DNA from: Clostridia bacterium
Lineage (GTDB): Bacteria; Bacillota; Clostridia; Christensenellales; Aristaeellaceae
Direction: 5' to 3'
Assembly (NCBI GenBank): GCA_017526525.1
Contig: JAFXRG010000019.1
Span: forward strand, 62,001 to 126,000
Length of the DNA: 64,000 nt
Part shown: in pieces, positions 6,886 to 15,916 of the stretch
Layout: each line of letters opens with the position of its first letter
Numbering within the stretch: the first letter of the stretch is position 1
The notes under the pieces: model-generated
What the model was told of the DNA's origin: nothing
Database searches by the model: none
Seen by the model: the letters and a program-made list of their open reading frames with translations, nothing else
Translations under genes and position numbers: made by a program

Positions 6886-8063
6886 AGGTTCACCTGACAA
6901 TTCCCTCCGCGCTGTTTATCACGCTTCTGACTTCCGCGCTTGCAACCGGGAACCGGCTGCTGTACATGCTGGCCGTTCTGGTTCTGCTTACAGTGGGAAT
7001 GAGCCTGGCAGGTGTGCTGTGGGCTTCCGCCACGATCCGGATCTCCGCGGAAACCGATACAGAGAGGGTCCATCGGGGGGACGATGTTTCCCTGCTCATC
7101 CGTGTACGCCACAACGGGTGGATTCCGATTGCACCGGTAGAGCTGGACCTTGATACGGTGACCGGGGAAGGACATCGCACCATTCGGCTGAAAAATCTTC
7201 CCGGAAAGATGCAAATGCTGCGGATGCCGCTGCACGCGGCCCATGTGGGGGTGTTTTCTGCGGGAATCCGCAGCTGCGCGGTGGAAGATCTGATGGGCTT
7301 TTTCAGGCGGAGCATTCTTCCGGGGAATACGGAATACTCCCTGACCGTTCTGCCGCTTACTTTCGGAACGGATCCGCTGGTGATGGCACCGGGAGATCCG
7401 GGAAGTGAAATCATGGCAAGAGCCACGGAAGACCTGAATGCTCCGTCGGATATCCGGGAGTACCAGCCGGGTGACGCCATGAAGAAAATCCACTGGAAGC
7501 TGTCCCTGCGGAAGGGAGAGCTGATGGTTCGGAAATTCGATGAACCGGTGCTGCAGGAGGTCCTGATCCTGATGGACTGCTCCCAGCCGCCGGCCCAGGG
7601 ACATCCGGAGGCGGAGGCGGACCTGAGGGACGCGCTTATTGAAACGACGGCCTCTTTGTTTTGTGATCAGATCCGGTCGGATCATACGGTCAGAATGCCT
7701 CTGACCGGAAGCAGCCCGATGGATGTGGATGACCTGATGGGTGTTCCGATTGCGATGGATTACCTGACTCGCCTGAAATTTGACGCAGCGGACCGGTTTG
7801 AACGGGTTCTGATGATGGAAAGCCGCCGGCTGAGCAAGGTCGGATGCATAGCGGTTGTGACGGCACAGCTGAACGGATCCATCTCTGAAATGATGATCCG
7901 GATTCACAGAATGGGACCGAACCTGCGTCTTTATCTGATTACGTTTGTTCCGGATGATCCGGCGGTTGTTCCGTTCATAACAAAACTGAGGCATGCCGGA
8001 ATTGAGGTCGGATACGTGACACCGGATGTCTCCGGACGGCAGGATCAGACGAATCTACAGTAA
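6882..8063 (+). CDS. DUF58 (VWA-like) membrane protein
   Basis: 393 residues. Two N-terminal hydrophobic segments (about 6-22 and 27-45) form a membrane hairpin, followed by a beta-rich region and the DUF58 signature REYQPGDAMKKIHWKLSLRK near residues 190-210, then a degenerate von Willebrand A-like segment (VLILMDCS, about 225-232). The family partners MoxR ATPases. Translation is coupled to moxR by an ATGA overlap, and the transglutaminase gene starts 18 bases downstream. Role inferred from context: assembly or quality control of envelope proteins. Confidence 0.88.
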   Translation: MKVHLTIPSALFITLLTSALATGNRLLYMLAVLVLLTVGMSLAGVLWASATIRISAETDTERVHRGDDVSLLIRVRHNGWIPIAPVELDLDTVTGEGHRTIRLKNLPGKMQMLRMPLHAAHVGVFSAGIRSCAVEDLMGFFRRSILPGNTEYSLTVLPLTFGTDPLVMAPGDPGSEIMARATEDLNAPSDIREYQPGDAMKKIHWKLSLRKGELMVRKFDEPVLQEVLILMDCSQPPAQGHPEAEADLRDALIETTASLFCDQIRSDHTVRMPLTGSSPMDVDDLMGVPIAMDYLTRLKFDAADRFERVLMMESRRLSKVGCIAVVTAQLNGSISEMMIRIHRMGPNLRLYLITFVPDDPAVVPFITKLRHAGIEVGYVTPDVSGRQDQTNLQ

Positions 8064-8081
8064 CAGGGGGGAAAATACCGG

Positions 8082-10379
8082 ATGATCCGGGAAAGGATAA
8101 GGCATTGCGTTCCTGCACTGCTGCTGGCAGTGGGGCTGAGTGTCCCGTTATGCGGATCAATGGACCGAAGTCTGGTTTCTCCTCTGATATTTTTTGTGAT
8201 TGCCGGTGTGGTTTTCTTCTATGAAGCGGCTTCTGTTCACAAAATCGCAGCCTGGACTGCTGCAGCAGGGACAGTACTCGGACTGACCGTATGGATTCTT
8301 GCGGGAGGCGGGGCCCGGATCCTTTCAGATGCAGGAATTGCGGTTACGCTGCGTATGCGCGGAATGATGACGGCAGTGCCCCTGGCAGCTCAACCGGTTT
8401 CCGTAATCGCCGCCGGCGGAACGACGCTTTTATGCTGCCTGGCGGTTCACCGCAGGGCGACCTGTGTTCCGGCGCTGATGCTGACCGCTGCTGTGATGAC
8501 AGTCGTGTGGCTGACGGACTCCATGGAGATGATTCCCTGGCTGCTGCCAGCCCTTGCCGCGGTGCTGACCATGCTGATGAGCTACCGCTTTGACGATACT
8601 CCGGTTTTCCGGGTACTGCCCTGGTCAGCAGCGCTGGTTGCTGCCGCATTTCTGCTGGCTTGCCTGGGACCGCAGCAGACGACACTGAAAAACAAAGCGG
8701 ATGAAATCCGACAACAGGTTCTGGACCGGCTTTTTTTCACAGAACCCCGGGATGTTTTCAGCCTTTATTCCGTCGGATACTCTCCGCAGGGCGCTGAGCA
8801 GCTCGGAGGAAAGCCCAATCCGTCCGACGATCCGGTGATGGAGGTATCCACCCCGAAAACCGCGTACCTGAGGGGAACGGTGTATAACCGGTATACCGGT
8901 CACGGATGGCAGAATTCCACAGGAGGCAGGCGCTATCTCTGGCAGTACCGCAGAAACGCTGCACTCCGTTCCCAATTGTTTGACGAGACGCTGCCGCCGG
9001 AATCCATTCAGAATTCCCTGAGTACACCGGTTGAGATCTCCGTCAGAATGGTTTCGGACAGCGCCAGCACGCTTTTTGTACCGCAGCGCGTTCGGGAGCT
9101 GAAACCTGGCGGGGATGCAGTTCCGTATTTTTCCAATTCGTCTGAAATCTTTATTACCCGGAATGTGCAGGCAGGTGATACCTGGAGAGTTTCAGCACCG
9201 CTTTATTCTTATGCGGATCCAGGAATCGGGGCGCTGACGGAGATTTGCGCCGCGCAGTCGGAAGATCCCCGATGGAATGACATTCTGAATACGTACCTGG
9301 ATTTGCCGAAACATCTGGAAAAGCCGATATGGGAGCTTGCGGAAAAAATTACGTCCGGAGTTTCCGCGCCCTTTGAAAAGGCAATGGCTGTTCAGAATTA
9401 TTTAATCCGGAACTTCCGATATACCATAGATGTGGGGGAACATCCGGAAAACATTGATTTTGTGACATCCTTTCTGATGGAGACAAAAAAAGGTTACTGT
9501 ACCTACTTTGCTTCCGCCATGACCGTGCTTTGCAGAATGGCGGGACTGCCGGCCCGGTATGTGGAAGGCTACCTGGCGGAACCGGACGAGAACGGGCTGG
9601 CGTATGTTACCGGCCTTTCAGCACATGCATGGACCGAAGTCTATTTTAAAGGTTTTGGCTGGCTGACCTTTGATGCCACGCCTCCGCAGCATCACGGATC
9701 CTCGCAGGATGCCGGCAATTCCGGTGTACAGGAGTCCGCGCCTCCGGAAAGTCCGCCCCCTGCGGCGGACAGTCCCGAACCGACGGCAACGCCAACGCCT
9801 CCGGCAGAAAACGATGAAAACGGCAGCACCCCGGAACCTGCAGAGACACCTTCGCCCACTGTGGAAAGCAATCCCCCGGAAACGCAGGAACAGCCTTCAG
9901 ACCGTCCGCCGGACACACCGGAAGAAGAACACGACAGCCGGGAAAGCAGTTCATTTCCCTGGTGGATTCTTCTTGCGGCGGCCGCTGCCGCAGCGGCCGG
10001 ACTTCGGGTGCTGATGACTTCTCCTGCCTTCAGGGCACGGCGGGCACGGTCCGAGGCAGAGCGCTTTGAAGTATGGGAAGCAGAAATTCCGAAAATGCTG
10101 AAAGCAGAGAAGCTGGAAAGGGAAAAAGGAGAAACCCCCATGGCATTTGCGCGAAGGGTGGACAAATCCGGCGCCTTCAGCGAAAGCCTGACGCCGGCGG
10201 GCGAGTGTCTGTATCAGATCCGGTACGGCGGAATGATCCCTGCAGAGAGTGATACCGGCCTGATGCGGGATACGGCCAGGCTGATCCGGGCTGAAATGAC
10301 ACGCCTGGGCAAGCTGCGTTATTTTCTTCGGCGTTTTTTCTGCCGGGCCGGAAAGGCCAAAGAGTCTGAAAAAACTTGA
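8082..10379 (+). CDS. TgpA-like membrane transglutaminase-domain protein
   Basis: 765 residues. About six hydrophobic helices occupy residues 8-205, followed by an extracellular region with a transglutaminase/peptidase-like core: Cys near 473 (KKGYCTYFASAMTVLCRMAG), His near 515 (SAHAWTEVYF) and Asp near 530 (WLTFDATP), a complete triad. A Pro/Thr/Glu-rich linker (about 545-625) leads to another membrane helix (WWILLAAAAAAAAGLRVL) and a cytoplasmic DUF4129-like tail (PMAFARRVD). The fold may cut or cross-link peptides at the cell surface; the substrate is unknown. It is the last gene of the moxR trio. AGGGGGG precedes the ATG. Confidence 0.88.
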   Translation: MIRERIRHCVPALLLAVGLSVPLCGSMDRSLVSPLIFFVIAGVVFFYEAASVHKIAAWTAAAGTVLGLTVWILAGGGARILSDAGIAVTLRMRGMMTAVPLAAQPVSVIAAGGTTLLCCLAVHRRATCVPALMLTAAVMTVVWLTDSMEMIPWLLPALAAVLTMLMSYRFDDTPVFRVLPWSAALVAAAFLLACLGPQQTTLKNKADEIRQQVLDRLFFTEPRDVFSLYSVGYSPQGAEQLGGKPNPSDDPVMEVSTPKTAYLRGTVYNRYTGHGWQNSTGGRRYLWQYRRNAALRSQLFDETLPPESIQNSLSTPVEISVRMVSDSASTLFVPQRVRELKPGGDAVPYFSNSSEIFITRNVQAGDTWRVSAPLYSYADPGIGALTEICAAQSEDPRWNDILNTYLDLPKHLEKPIWELAEKITSGVSAPFEKAMAVQNYLIRNFRYTIDVGEHPENIDFVTSFLMETKKGYCTYFASAMTVLCRMAGLPARYVEGYLAEPDENGLAYVTGLSAHAWTEVYFKGFGWLTFDATPPQHHGSSQDAGNSGVQESAPPESPPPAADSPEPTATPTPPAENDENGSTPEPAETPSPTVESNPPETQEQPSDRPPDTPEEEHDSRESSSFPWWILLAAAAAAAAGLRVLMTSPAFRARRARSEAERFEVWEAEIPKMLKAEKLEREKGETPMAFARRVDKSGAFSESLTPAGECLYQIRYGGMIPAESDTGLMRDTARLIRAEMTRLGKLRYFLRRFFCRAGKAKESEKT

Positions 10380-10404
10380 AAAATAAAGTGATCAAACGTA
10401 TAAT
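10376..10404 (+). promoter_or_regulatory. sigma-A promoter of the phosphoglucomutase gene
   Basis: TTGAAA (10376-10381), a 17-base spacer and TATAAT (10399-10404). The -35 box overlaps the last codons of the preceding gene. Predicted start near 10411, about 36 bases before the ATG. Confidence 0.78.
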
Positions 10405-10446
10405 CATTTATATATCACCTATTCTGAATGAAAGGCGGCTTTAACG

Positions 10447-12165
10447 ATGACGATCCGTGAGAACTATGAGAAATGGCTGAAAGATTTTGCGGGAGATCAG
10501 GAAACGGTTCAGGAACTTGAAGCGATACGGAACGACGACAAAGAAGTCGAAGACCGGTTCTATACCGAACTGAACTTCGGTACTGCCGGTATGCGCGGAG
10601 TGCTCGGCGCCGGAATGAACCGCATGAATAAATACAACGTGCGCAGGGCCACGAAGGGTCTTGCAGGGTATCTGCTTGAAAAACCTGAGGAGGCAAAACG
10701 CGGTGTGGTCATTGCCTATGACAGCCGGCGGTTCAGCGCGGAATTCGCAAAGGATACAGCGCTTGTTCTTTGCCAGGAAGGGGTGCCCGCGTTCCTTTTT
10801 GACGCGCTTCGCCCTGTTCCGGTACTGAGCTACGCGGTTCGTCATCTGAATGCAATCGCAGGCGTTGTCATCACAGCCAGTCATAATCCGCCGCAGTACA
10901 ACGGTTACAAAGTCTACGGCGAGGATGGTGCGCAGGTCGGACCGGAAGCCGCAGCCGGCATTACGCGGGTGATTCGGGCAACCGATTACACGGACTGCAA
11001 GCTGATGGATGAGCAGGAAGCTCTGAAAAAGGGATTGCTCCGATACATCGGCAACAAGGAAGTTGATGACGACTACATTGCCCAGGTCAAAACGCTGAGC
11101 ATCAATCCGGGGCTGCTGGCAAGCGAAGGCTCCAAGCTGAACATTGTATATACCCCCCTGCACGGGAGCGGGAACGTACCGGTGCGGCGACTGCTGAAGG
11201 AAATCGGACTGACGAACGTGGCCGTGGTAAAGGAACAGGAAATGCCGGATCCCAATTTCAGCACCATCAAAGTGCCGAATCCCGAAGATCCCGGCGCGTA
11301 TGATCTTGCCTTCCGGCTGGCGGGCCAGGTCGGAGCCAGCGTCATTTTTGCCACGGATCCGGACTGCGACCGTCTTGGCGTGGCCGTGAAGGACGGGGAA
11401 GGCGAATGGCACCTTCTGACCGGAAACCAGATCGGCTGCGTACTGCTGCATTATATTCTCAGCAGCCTGAAGAAAGCCGGAAAGCTGCCAAAGAACGGCG
11501 CAGCGGTAAAGAGTATTGTTTCCACAAGCCTTGCCAACAGAATCTGCGAAAGCTTCGGGGTTTCCATTTTCGAAACCCTGACAGGATTCAAGTTTATCGG
11601 CGAGAAAATTCAGCAGTTTATGGATCGTGGAGATCATACGTTCCTGTTTGGCTTTGAGGAAAGCTATGGATTCCTGAGCAGTACGTTTGTGCGGGACAAG
11701 GACGGCGTCAATGCGAGCCTTCTGATCAGCGAAGTGGCCTGTGCGTGCATGGCGGAAGGGATTACCCTGTATGACCGGGTTCAGCAGATTTTCCGGGAGT
11801 ACGGATACTATGTGGATCACGTGGTTTCCACTACACTGCCGGGGAAGGACGGCCTGTCCCGCATGAAGGAAATCATGGCCGGGCTTCGGGCGAATCCGCC
11901 GAAGGAAATCGGCGGGCTGAAGGTAAAGGCTGTGCGGGACTATCTGAAGGGGATCCGCACGGAGGACGGACGGGAGGAGCCTACCGGACTGCCGGTTTCC
12001 GACGTTCTGTATTTCGAACTGGAGAAGGGCTGCTGGGTATGCGTACGGCCCAGCGGAACGGAACCGAAAATCAAACTGTATGTGAACGCCAACGACAGGG
12101 ACCAGGCCGCGGCCGAGGCACTGAACAAAAAGCTGTGTGAAGCCAGCGAAGCCCTGATGGCATAA
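10447..12165 (+). CDS. pgcA: alpha-phosphoglucomutase / phospho-sugar mutase
   Basis: 572 residues, matching the Bacillus PgcA class of alpha-D-phosphohexomutases. It interconverts glucose-1-phosphate and glucose-6-phosphate via a phosphoserine. Motifs in order: TASHNPPQYNGYKVY with the catalytic Ser (about residue 144), metal loop ATDPDCDRLG (about 303-312), sugar loop GFEESYGF (about 399-406) and phosphate-binding RPSGTEPKIK near the C-terminus. It links glycogen phosphorylase (also in this window) with glycolysis and supplies UDP-glucose for wall polymers. It has its own promoter and an AAAGGCGG ribosome site. Confidence 0.95.
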   Translation: MTIRENYEKWLKDFAGDQETVQELEAIRNDDKEVEDRFYTELNFGTAGMRGVLGAGMNRMNKYNVRRATKGLAGYLLEKPEEAKRGVVIAYDSRRFSAEFAKDTALVLCQEGVPAFLFDALRPVPVLSYAVRHLNAIAGVVITASHNPPQYNGYKVYGEDGAQVGPEAAAGITRVIRATDYTDCKLMDEQEALKKGLLRYIGNKEVDDDYIAQVKTLSINPGLLASEGSKLNIVYTPLHGSGNVPVRRLLKEIGLTNVAVVKEQEMPDPNFSTIKVPNPEDPGAYDLAFRLAGQVGASVIFATDPDCDRLGVAVKDGEGEWHLLTGNQIGCVLLHYILSSLKKAGKLPKNGAAVKSIVSTSLANRICESFGVSIFETLTGFKFIGEKIQQFMDRGDHTFLFGFEESYGFLSSTFVRDKDGVNASLLISEVACACMAEGITLYDRVQQIFREYGYYVDHVVSTTLPGKDGLSRMKEIMAGLRANPPKEIGGLKVKAVRDYLKGIRTEDGREEPTGLPVSDVLYFELEKGCWVCVRPSGTEPKIKLYVNANDRDQAAAEALNKKLCEASEALMA

Positions 12166-12205
12166 AGAACCGGAACATTTTCCGGACACCGGAGGAAATA
12201 AGACA

Positions 12206-13378
12206 ATGTTCGGCAGAATGATGAACAACTACTACTACGGAAAAAGCGGGAAAGGCGATTTCCGGAAAGATGATTTGCCGCAGACCCGGATGCAGCTTTT
12301 CTGGGACACCCTTCGCACCCGGCTGAGCAGTTTGTTCCGGCTGAACCTGATTTATATGGTCGCCTGGATTCCCACATTCATCGTGATCCTGCTTTCCGTG
12401 AGTAATTTCTGGAGCATGATTCAGAATGACTACATGGTGGAAAACAATGATTATGCCGCCTATGTTCAGGTTCTGCAGGACGCAAAAATGGAAGTTCCGA
12501 TGACGGAAGAGCAATACAACAGCCGCCGTGAGTTCCTTCGGATCAGAAACGATGCCAACTACGAAGCCTACACAAAACGCGCAACGGAAGAGAGACAGGA
12601 AAAAATCCTGACGCAGGATGAGTTTATCTATGTGAGAAGCGTCGGGTACAATTTCCAGAACGAACTGATCAAGGTTCTGCTGTGGCTGATTCCGTGCATT
12701 GCCATTACGGGGCCGCTTACTGCAGGACTGAGCTATGTGACAAGAAACTGGGCGCGGGATGAGCATGCTTTCATCTGGAGCGATCTGAAAGATGCGGCGA
12801 AAGAAAACTGGAAGCATTCCCTCGTGCTGAGCATCATTACCGGTGCGGTACCGGTGGTCGTTTATATCGGCTGGATCACCTACGGCAGGATGACAGACCG
12901 GAGCGTTCTGGCGGTCATTCCTCAGATGCTGGTGGCCATGGTGGGTGCGATCTGGTATATCAGCATTACCTACATGCATCCGCTGACGGTTACTTATTCC
13001 CTGAAGCTGAGAGACATGCTGAAAAACGGATTTTTGCTCGGGATTGCCCGACTGCCCTTCAGCGTCGGAATCCGGCTGCTGCACTGCGTACCGACGCTGA
13101 TTGCGGCCGGGGCTGTATGGTTTTTCGGAATGGATCTGCTGCTGGCTGTCGTTCTGCTGTTTGCCTATTATGCATTAATCGGATTCGCTCTGAGCCGTTT
13201 TATTACCGCCAGCTACACGAATGCGGTTTTTGACCGTTTTATCAACAGCCGGATTGAAGGCGCCAAGGTAAACCAGGGACTGCGTGAAAAGGACGACGAT
13301 GATGACGAGGAAGACGCAGAGGATGCCGCAGAAGAGAGCGGAACCGATACAGACGATAAAAGGGAAGAGACGGATTAA
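12206..13378 (+). CDS. YesL/DUF624-like integral membrane protein
   Basis: 390 residues with several membrane helices: about residues 48-68, 155-180, 210-232, 238-265 and 290-325. The segment ITGPLTAGLSYVTRNWARDE followed by a WKHSLVLS helix fits the DUF624/YesL pattern. The last 35 residues are strongly acidic (KDDDDDEEDAEDAAEE). A soluble insertion (about 72-145) between the first and second helices is unusual for YesL. Function unknown; members often sit beside sugar transport genes. GGAGG stands before the ATG, and a methyltransferase gene follows after 5 bases. Confidence 0.7.
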   Translation: MFGRMMNNYYYGKSGKGDFRKDDLPQTRMQLFWDTLRTRLSSLFRLNLIYMVAWIPTFIVILLSVSNFWSMIQNDYMVENNDYAAYVQVLQDAKMEVPMTEEQYNSRREFLRIRNDANYEAYTKRATEERQEKILTQDEFIYVRSVGYNFQNELIKVLLWLIPCIAITGPLTAGLSYVTRNWARDEHAFIWSDLKDAAKENWKHSLVLSIITGAVPVVVYIGWITYGRMTDRSVLAVIPQMLVAMVGAIWYISITYMHPLTVTYSLKLRDMLKNGFLLGIARLPFSVGIRLLHCVPTLIAAGAVWFFGMDLLLAVVLLFAYYALIGFALSRFITASYTNAVFDRFINSRIEGAKVNQGLREKDDDDDEEDAEDAAEESGTDTDDKREETD

Positions 13379-13383
13379 AAAGC

Positions 13384-14142
13384 ATGTATCAGGCCTTTGC
13401 CGAATTATACGATGAACTGATGAACGACGTGGACTATGAAAGATGGGCGGATTATTATACCCGCCTGCTTTCGATTTACGGCATCCGCGGAGGTCAGATC
13501 TGTGAATGTGCCTGCGGTACGGGCGGGCTGACCCTTCCTCTTTACAAACGTGGATTCCGGATGACCGGCGTGGACGTGAGCCAGGAGATGCTGTGGCAGG
13601 CGGCGCAGAAGAGCCGGAAACAGGGGATTGCAATTCCTTTCGTCCGGCAGGACATGCGTTCCCTGAACCTGCACAGACCCATGGACGCGGTTCTTTCCAC
13701 CTGTGACGGGGTCAATTATCTGCTTACAGAAGAGGATCTGATGAAGTTCCTGCAGGCAGCCCACCGATCGATCCGCCCGGGCGGCGCTCTGATTTTTGAT
13801 GTTTCCACACCTTTCAAACTGAAACAGGTTTTATGCAGCGGTCTGATGGGAGAAGACCGGGAAACGATCACTTACCTTTGGCAGAACACATGGCATGAAA
13901 AAAGACAGACAGTGGAAATGGAACTGTGTTTTTTTGTCAGGGACGAGGACGGTAAATACCGCCGGATTGATGAAAGACAGCATCAGCGGGCCTGGGATCA
14001 GCAAACGCTGAAAGAAGCGCTGTGGCACGCCGGATTCAGAGGCGTCAGCCTTTACGGTGATTACAGCCTGAATGCGGCACAGGAGCAGAATCAGCGCTGG
14101 CATGTGGCGGCAACCCGCGGAGAGGAACAGGAGAGCGATTAA
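13384..14142 (+). CDS. class I SAM-dependent methyltransferase
   Basis: 252 residues. The SAM-binding motif CECACGTGGLTLPLYKRG (about 40-57) followed by MTGVDVSQEML is a textbook Rossmann methyltransferase start; the acidic residue ending beta-2 is Asp in GVDVS, and motif III is LIFDVSTP. The N-terminus YQAFAELYDELMNDVDYERW is typical of the family that follows many clostridial housekeeping genes. The target is unknown. It is packed between the YesL-like gene and hsp33 and is probably co-transcribed with both. Confidence 0.85.
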   Translation: MYQAFAELYDELMNDVDYERWADYYTRLLSIYGIRGGQICECACGTGGLTLPLYKRGFRMTGVDVSQEMLWQAAQKSRKQGIAIPFVRQDMRSLNLHRPMDAVLSTCDGVNYLLTEEDLMKFLQAAHRSIRPGGALIFDVSTPFKLKQVLCSGLMGEDRETITYLWQNTWHEKRQTVEMELCFFVRDEDGKYRRIDERQHQRAWDQQTLKEALWHAGFRGVSLYGDYSLNAAQEQNQRWHVAATRGEEQESD

Positions 14143-14143
14143 A

Positions 14144-15028
14144 ATGGCGGATCAGGACAGAATGCTGCAAATTGACCTGTGCGGAGGACAGGTTCGGGCG
14201 ATGCTTTGCGAAACGACGCAGACCGTTCAGAAATGCGCGGATATTCATGAAACGACCCCTGTATGCACCGCCGCCCTGGGAAGACTCATGACCGGAACGC
14301 TGATGCTCGGAATCATGATGAAGGGTGAGAACGAATCCGTGACTGTGCAGCTGAAGGGCGACGGGCCGATGGGAACGCTGGTAGCCGTCGCGGATCACGG
14401 CCGGGTCCGGGCCTGCGCGGATCATCCGCAGGTTCAGCTTCCGCTCCGGGAAGACGGAAAGCTGGATGTTGGCGGTGCTGTGGGTCATACCGGACGGATG
14501 AGTGTCATCAAGGATCTTGGACTGAAAAAGAATTATATCGGACAGTGCGAGCTGGTGAACGGCGAAATTGCAATGGATTTTGCCAACTATTTTACGGTTT
14601 CAGAACAAAAACCAAGTCTGGTTGCGCTGGGAGTACTGGTCAGCGGGAATGCGGTGCTGAAGGCCGGAGGGCTGCTGATTCAACCCCTTCCGGGTTGTCC
14701 GGATGAAATTATCGATCAGCTGGAACTGAGAAGCCCGATGTTTGCCGACATCAGCCGGGAAATGACTTTTGCGCCGATTGAGCAGCTCTGTGAAGACTGG
14801 TTCCGCGGAATGGAACCCCGGATTCTGGAAAAGAATGACCTGGAATACCGGTGCACCTGCAGCCGGGAGCGGATGGAACGGGCCCTGATATCCCTGGGAC
14901 GGAAAGATCTGCAAAGCCTGATTGACGAGGACCAGGGTGCGGAGCTGGTATGCCATTTCTGCAGAACCAAGTATTTTTTCACAACAGAGGAACTGCAGGC
15001 GATGGCTGACGAAAACGGAAAGAACTGA
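14144..15028 (+). CDS. hslO: Hsp33 redox-regulated chaperone
   Basis: 294 residues. Hsp33 holds unfolding proteins during oxidative and heat stress; oxidation of its zinc cysteines switches it on. The four cysteines are present as CTC (about residue 240) and CHFC (about 270), the CXC...CXXC pattern. The N-terminal domain contains the GRLMTGTLMLGIMMK and GDGPMG segments typical of the family. I chose the ATG at 14144, one base after the stop of the methyltransferase gene, because the protein then begins MADQDRMLQ; the 24 extra residues of the longer frame overlap the previous gene. AGGAGAG lies upstream. Confidence 0.94.
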   Translation: MADQDRMLQIDLCGGQVRAMLCETTQTVQKCADIHETTPVCTAALGRLMTGTLMLGIMMKGENESVTVQLKGDGPMGTLVAVADHGRVRACADHPQVQLPLREDGKLDVGGAVGHTGRMSVIKDLGLKKNYIGQCELVNGEIAMDFANYFTVSEQKPSLVALGVLVSGNAVLKAGGLLIQPLPGCPDEIIDQLELRSPMFADISREMTFAPIEQLCEDWFRGMEPRILEKNDLEYRCTCSRERMERALISLGRKDLQSLIDEDQGAELVCHFCRTKYFFTTEELQAMADENGKN

Positions 15029-15048
15029 CACGGAGAGGACAAAAAACG

Positions 15049-15885
15049 ATGAATATGCCGGTGCACAACTTCGATGAGAAATTTGCGGAATATACTTCTG
15101 CCTGGATGAAGGAACACCAGAACGAATATAAGAACTTTGATCAGATGGAAGAGGACATGCCCCGTATTTATATGTCCTTTCTCAATACCCGCGCCGGATG
15201 GCTGGGCGGAGTAACGCCTGGATCCTACTTTACACAATTTGAGGATCCCAAGGTGCTTGTGGACTGGCTTCGTCAATACTGCGAGGAAGGGGTTCCGGTA
15301 CCGGATCCGCTGCTGGAACAGATTTCTTTTGTGGGAAAACCCTGTGAAAAGCGGCTGGTGGAACTTCTGAAGGATGAGGAAGCCGGGGAGGAAGCCCGGA
15401 TGACGGCAGTCGGTCTGCTGCGGGAGATGGAAAGTGTTCAGCCTAAGATGATCTATATCAACTGGCAGCTGAACCGGGAAGAAAAGGATGAACTGAGGGA
15501 TAATGCCGTGGAAAGCCTCTGTATGATGGGAGAAACGGTTATCCAATCGATCCTGCAGGTTTTTGCCAGGGCCAATGAAGCCGGCCAGGAAGCCCTGCTG
15601 GAAGTGCTGAGCCGGTTTCCGGGAAACGAACAGATTTTCCGACTCGCGCTGGATGCTTTTGAAAGGCGGCCGGAGAAACGTGCACTGTTTTCAGGATACC
15701 TTGCACGGCTCGGGGATGAACGGGCCCTGCCGGCACTGCTTAAAGCAGCCCGGGATCCGAAACTTCCTTATCTGACCTACATTGAAGTTCGTAACGCCAT
15801 CGAGGAGCTGGGAGGCGAATGTCCGGAAAGAGAGTATGATGACGATCCGGAGTATGAAGCCCTGCGGGATCTTGACCGGACCTGA
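15049..15885 (+). CDS. HEAT-repeat-like protein
   Basis: 278 residues, acidic and soluble, without signal or membrane helix. Helical pairs repeat from about residue 95 (CEKRLVELLKDEE, EARMTAVGLLREME, DELRDNAVESLCMMG, ALFSGYLARLGDERALPALLKAA), which suggests HEAT/PBS-lyase-type repeats. Such solenoids bind other proteins. The N-terminal 90 residues (SAWMKEHQNEYKNFDQMEED) are less repetitive. The ribosome site is weak (GGAGAGG at 15031). The partner is unknown; position between hsp33 and a zinc-ribbon membrane protein gives no firm clue. Confidence 0.65.
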   Translation: MNMPVHNFDEKFAEYTSAWMKEHQNEYKNFDQMEEDMPRIYMSFLNTRAGWLGGVTPGSYFTQFEDPKVLVDWLRQYCEEGVPVPDPLLEQISFVGKPCEKRLVELLKDEEAGEEARMTAVGLLREMESVQPKMIYINWQLNREEKDELRDNAVESLCMMGETVIQSILQVFARANEAGQEALLEVLSRFPGNEQIFRLALDAFERRPEKRALFSGYLARLGDERALPALLKAARDPKLPYLTYIEVRNAIEELGGECPEREYDDDPEYEALRDLDRT

Positions 15886-15916
15886 GGGGAAAACCATTCA
15901 CAGGAGGTAAATCAGA

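Noticed and set aside
12166-12205. CCGGAA/TTCCGG hairpin after phosphoglucomutase
   Set aside because: A 6-bp stem with no T-run; probably chance, given the common CCGGAA words in this genome.
10441-12228. 595-codon - strand frame opposite phosphoglucomutase
   Set aside because: Antisense shadow of a gene with intact motifs; the His/Phe/Arg-rich translation has no recognisable fold.
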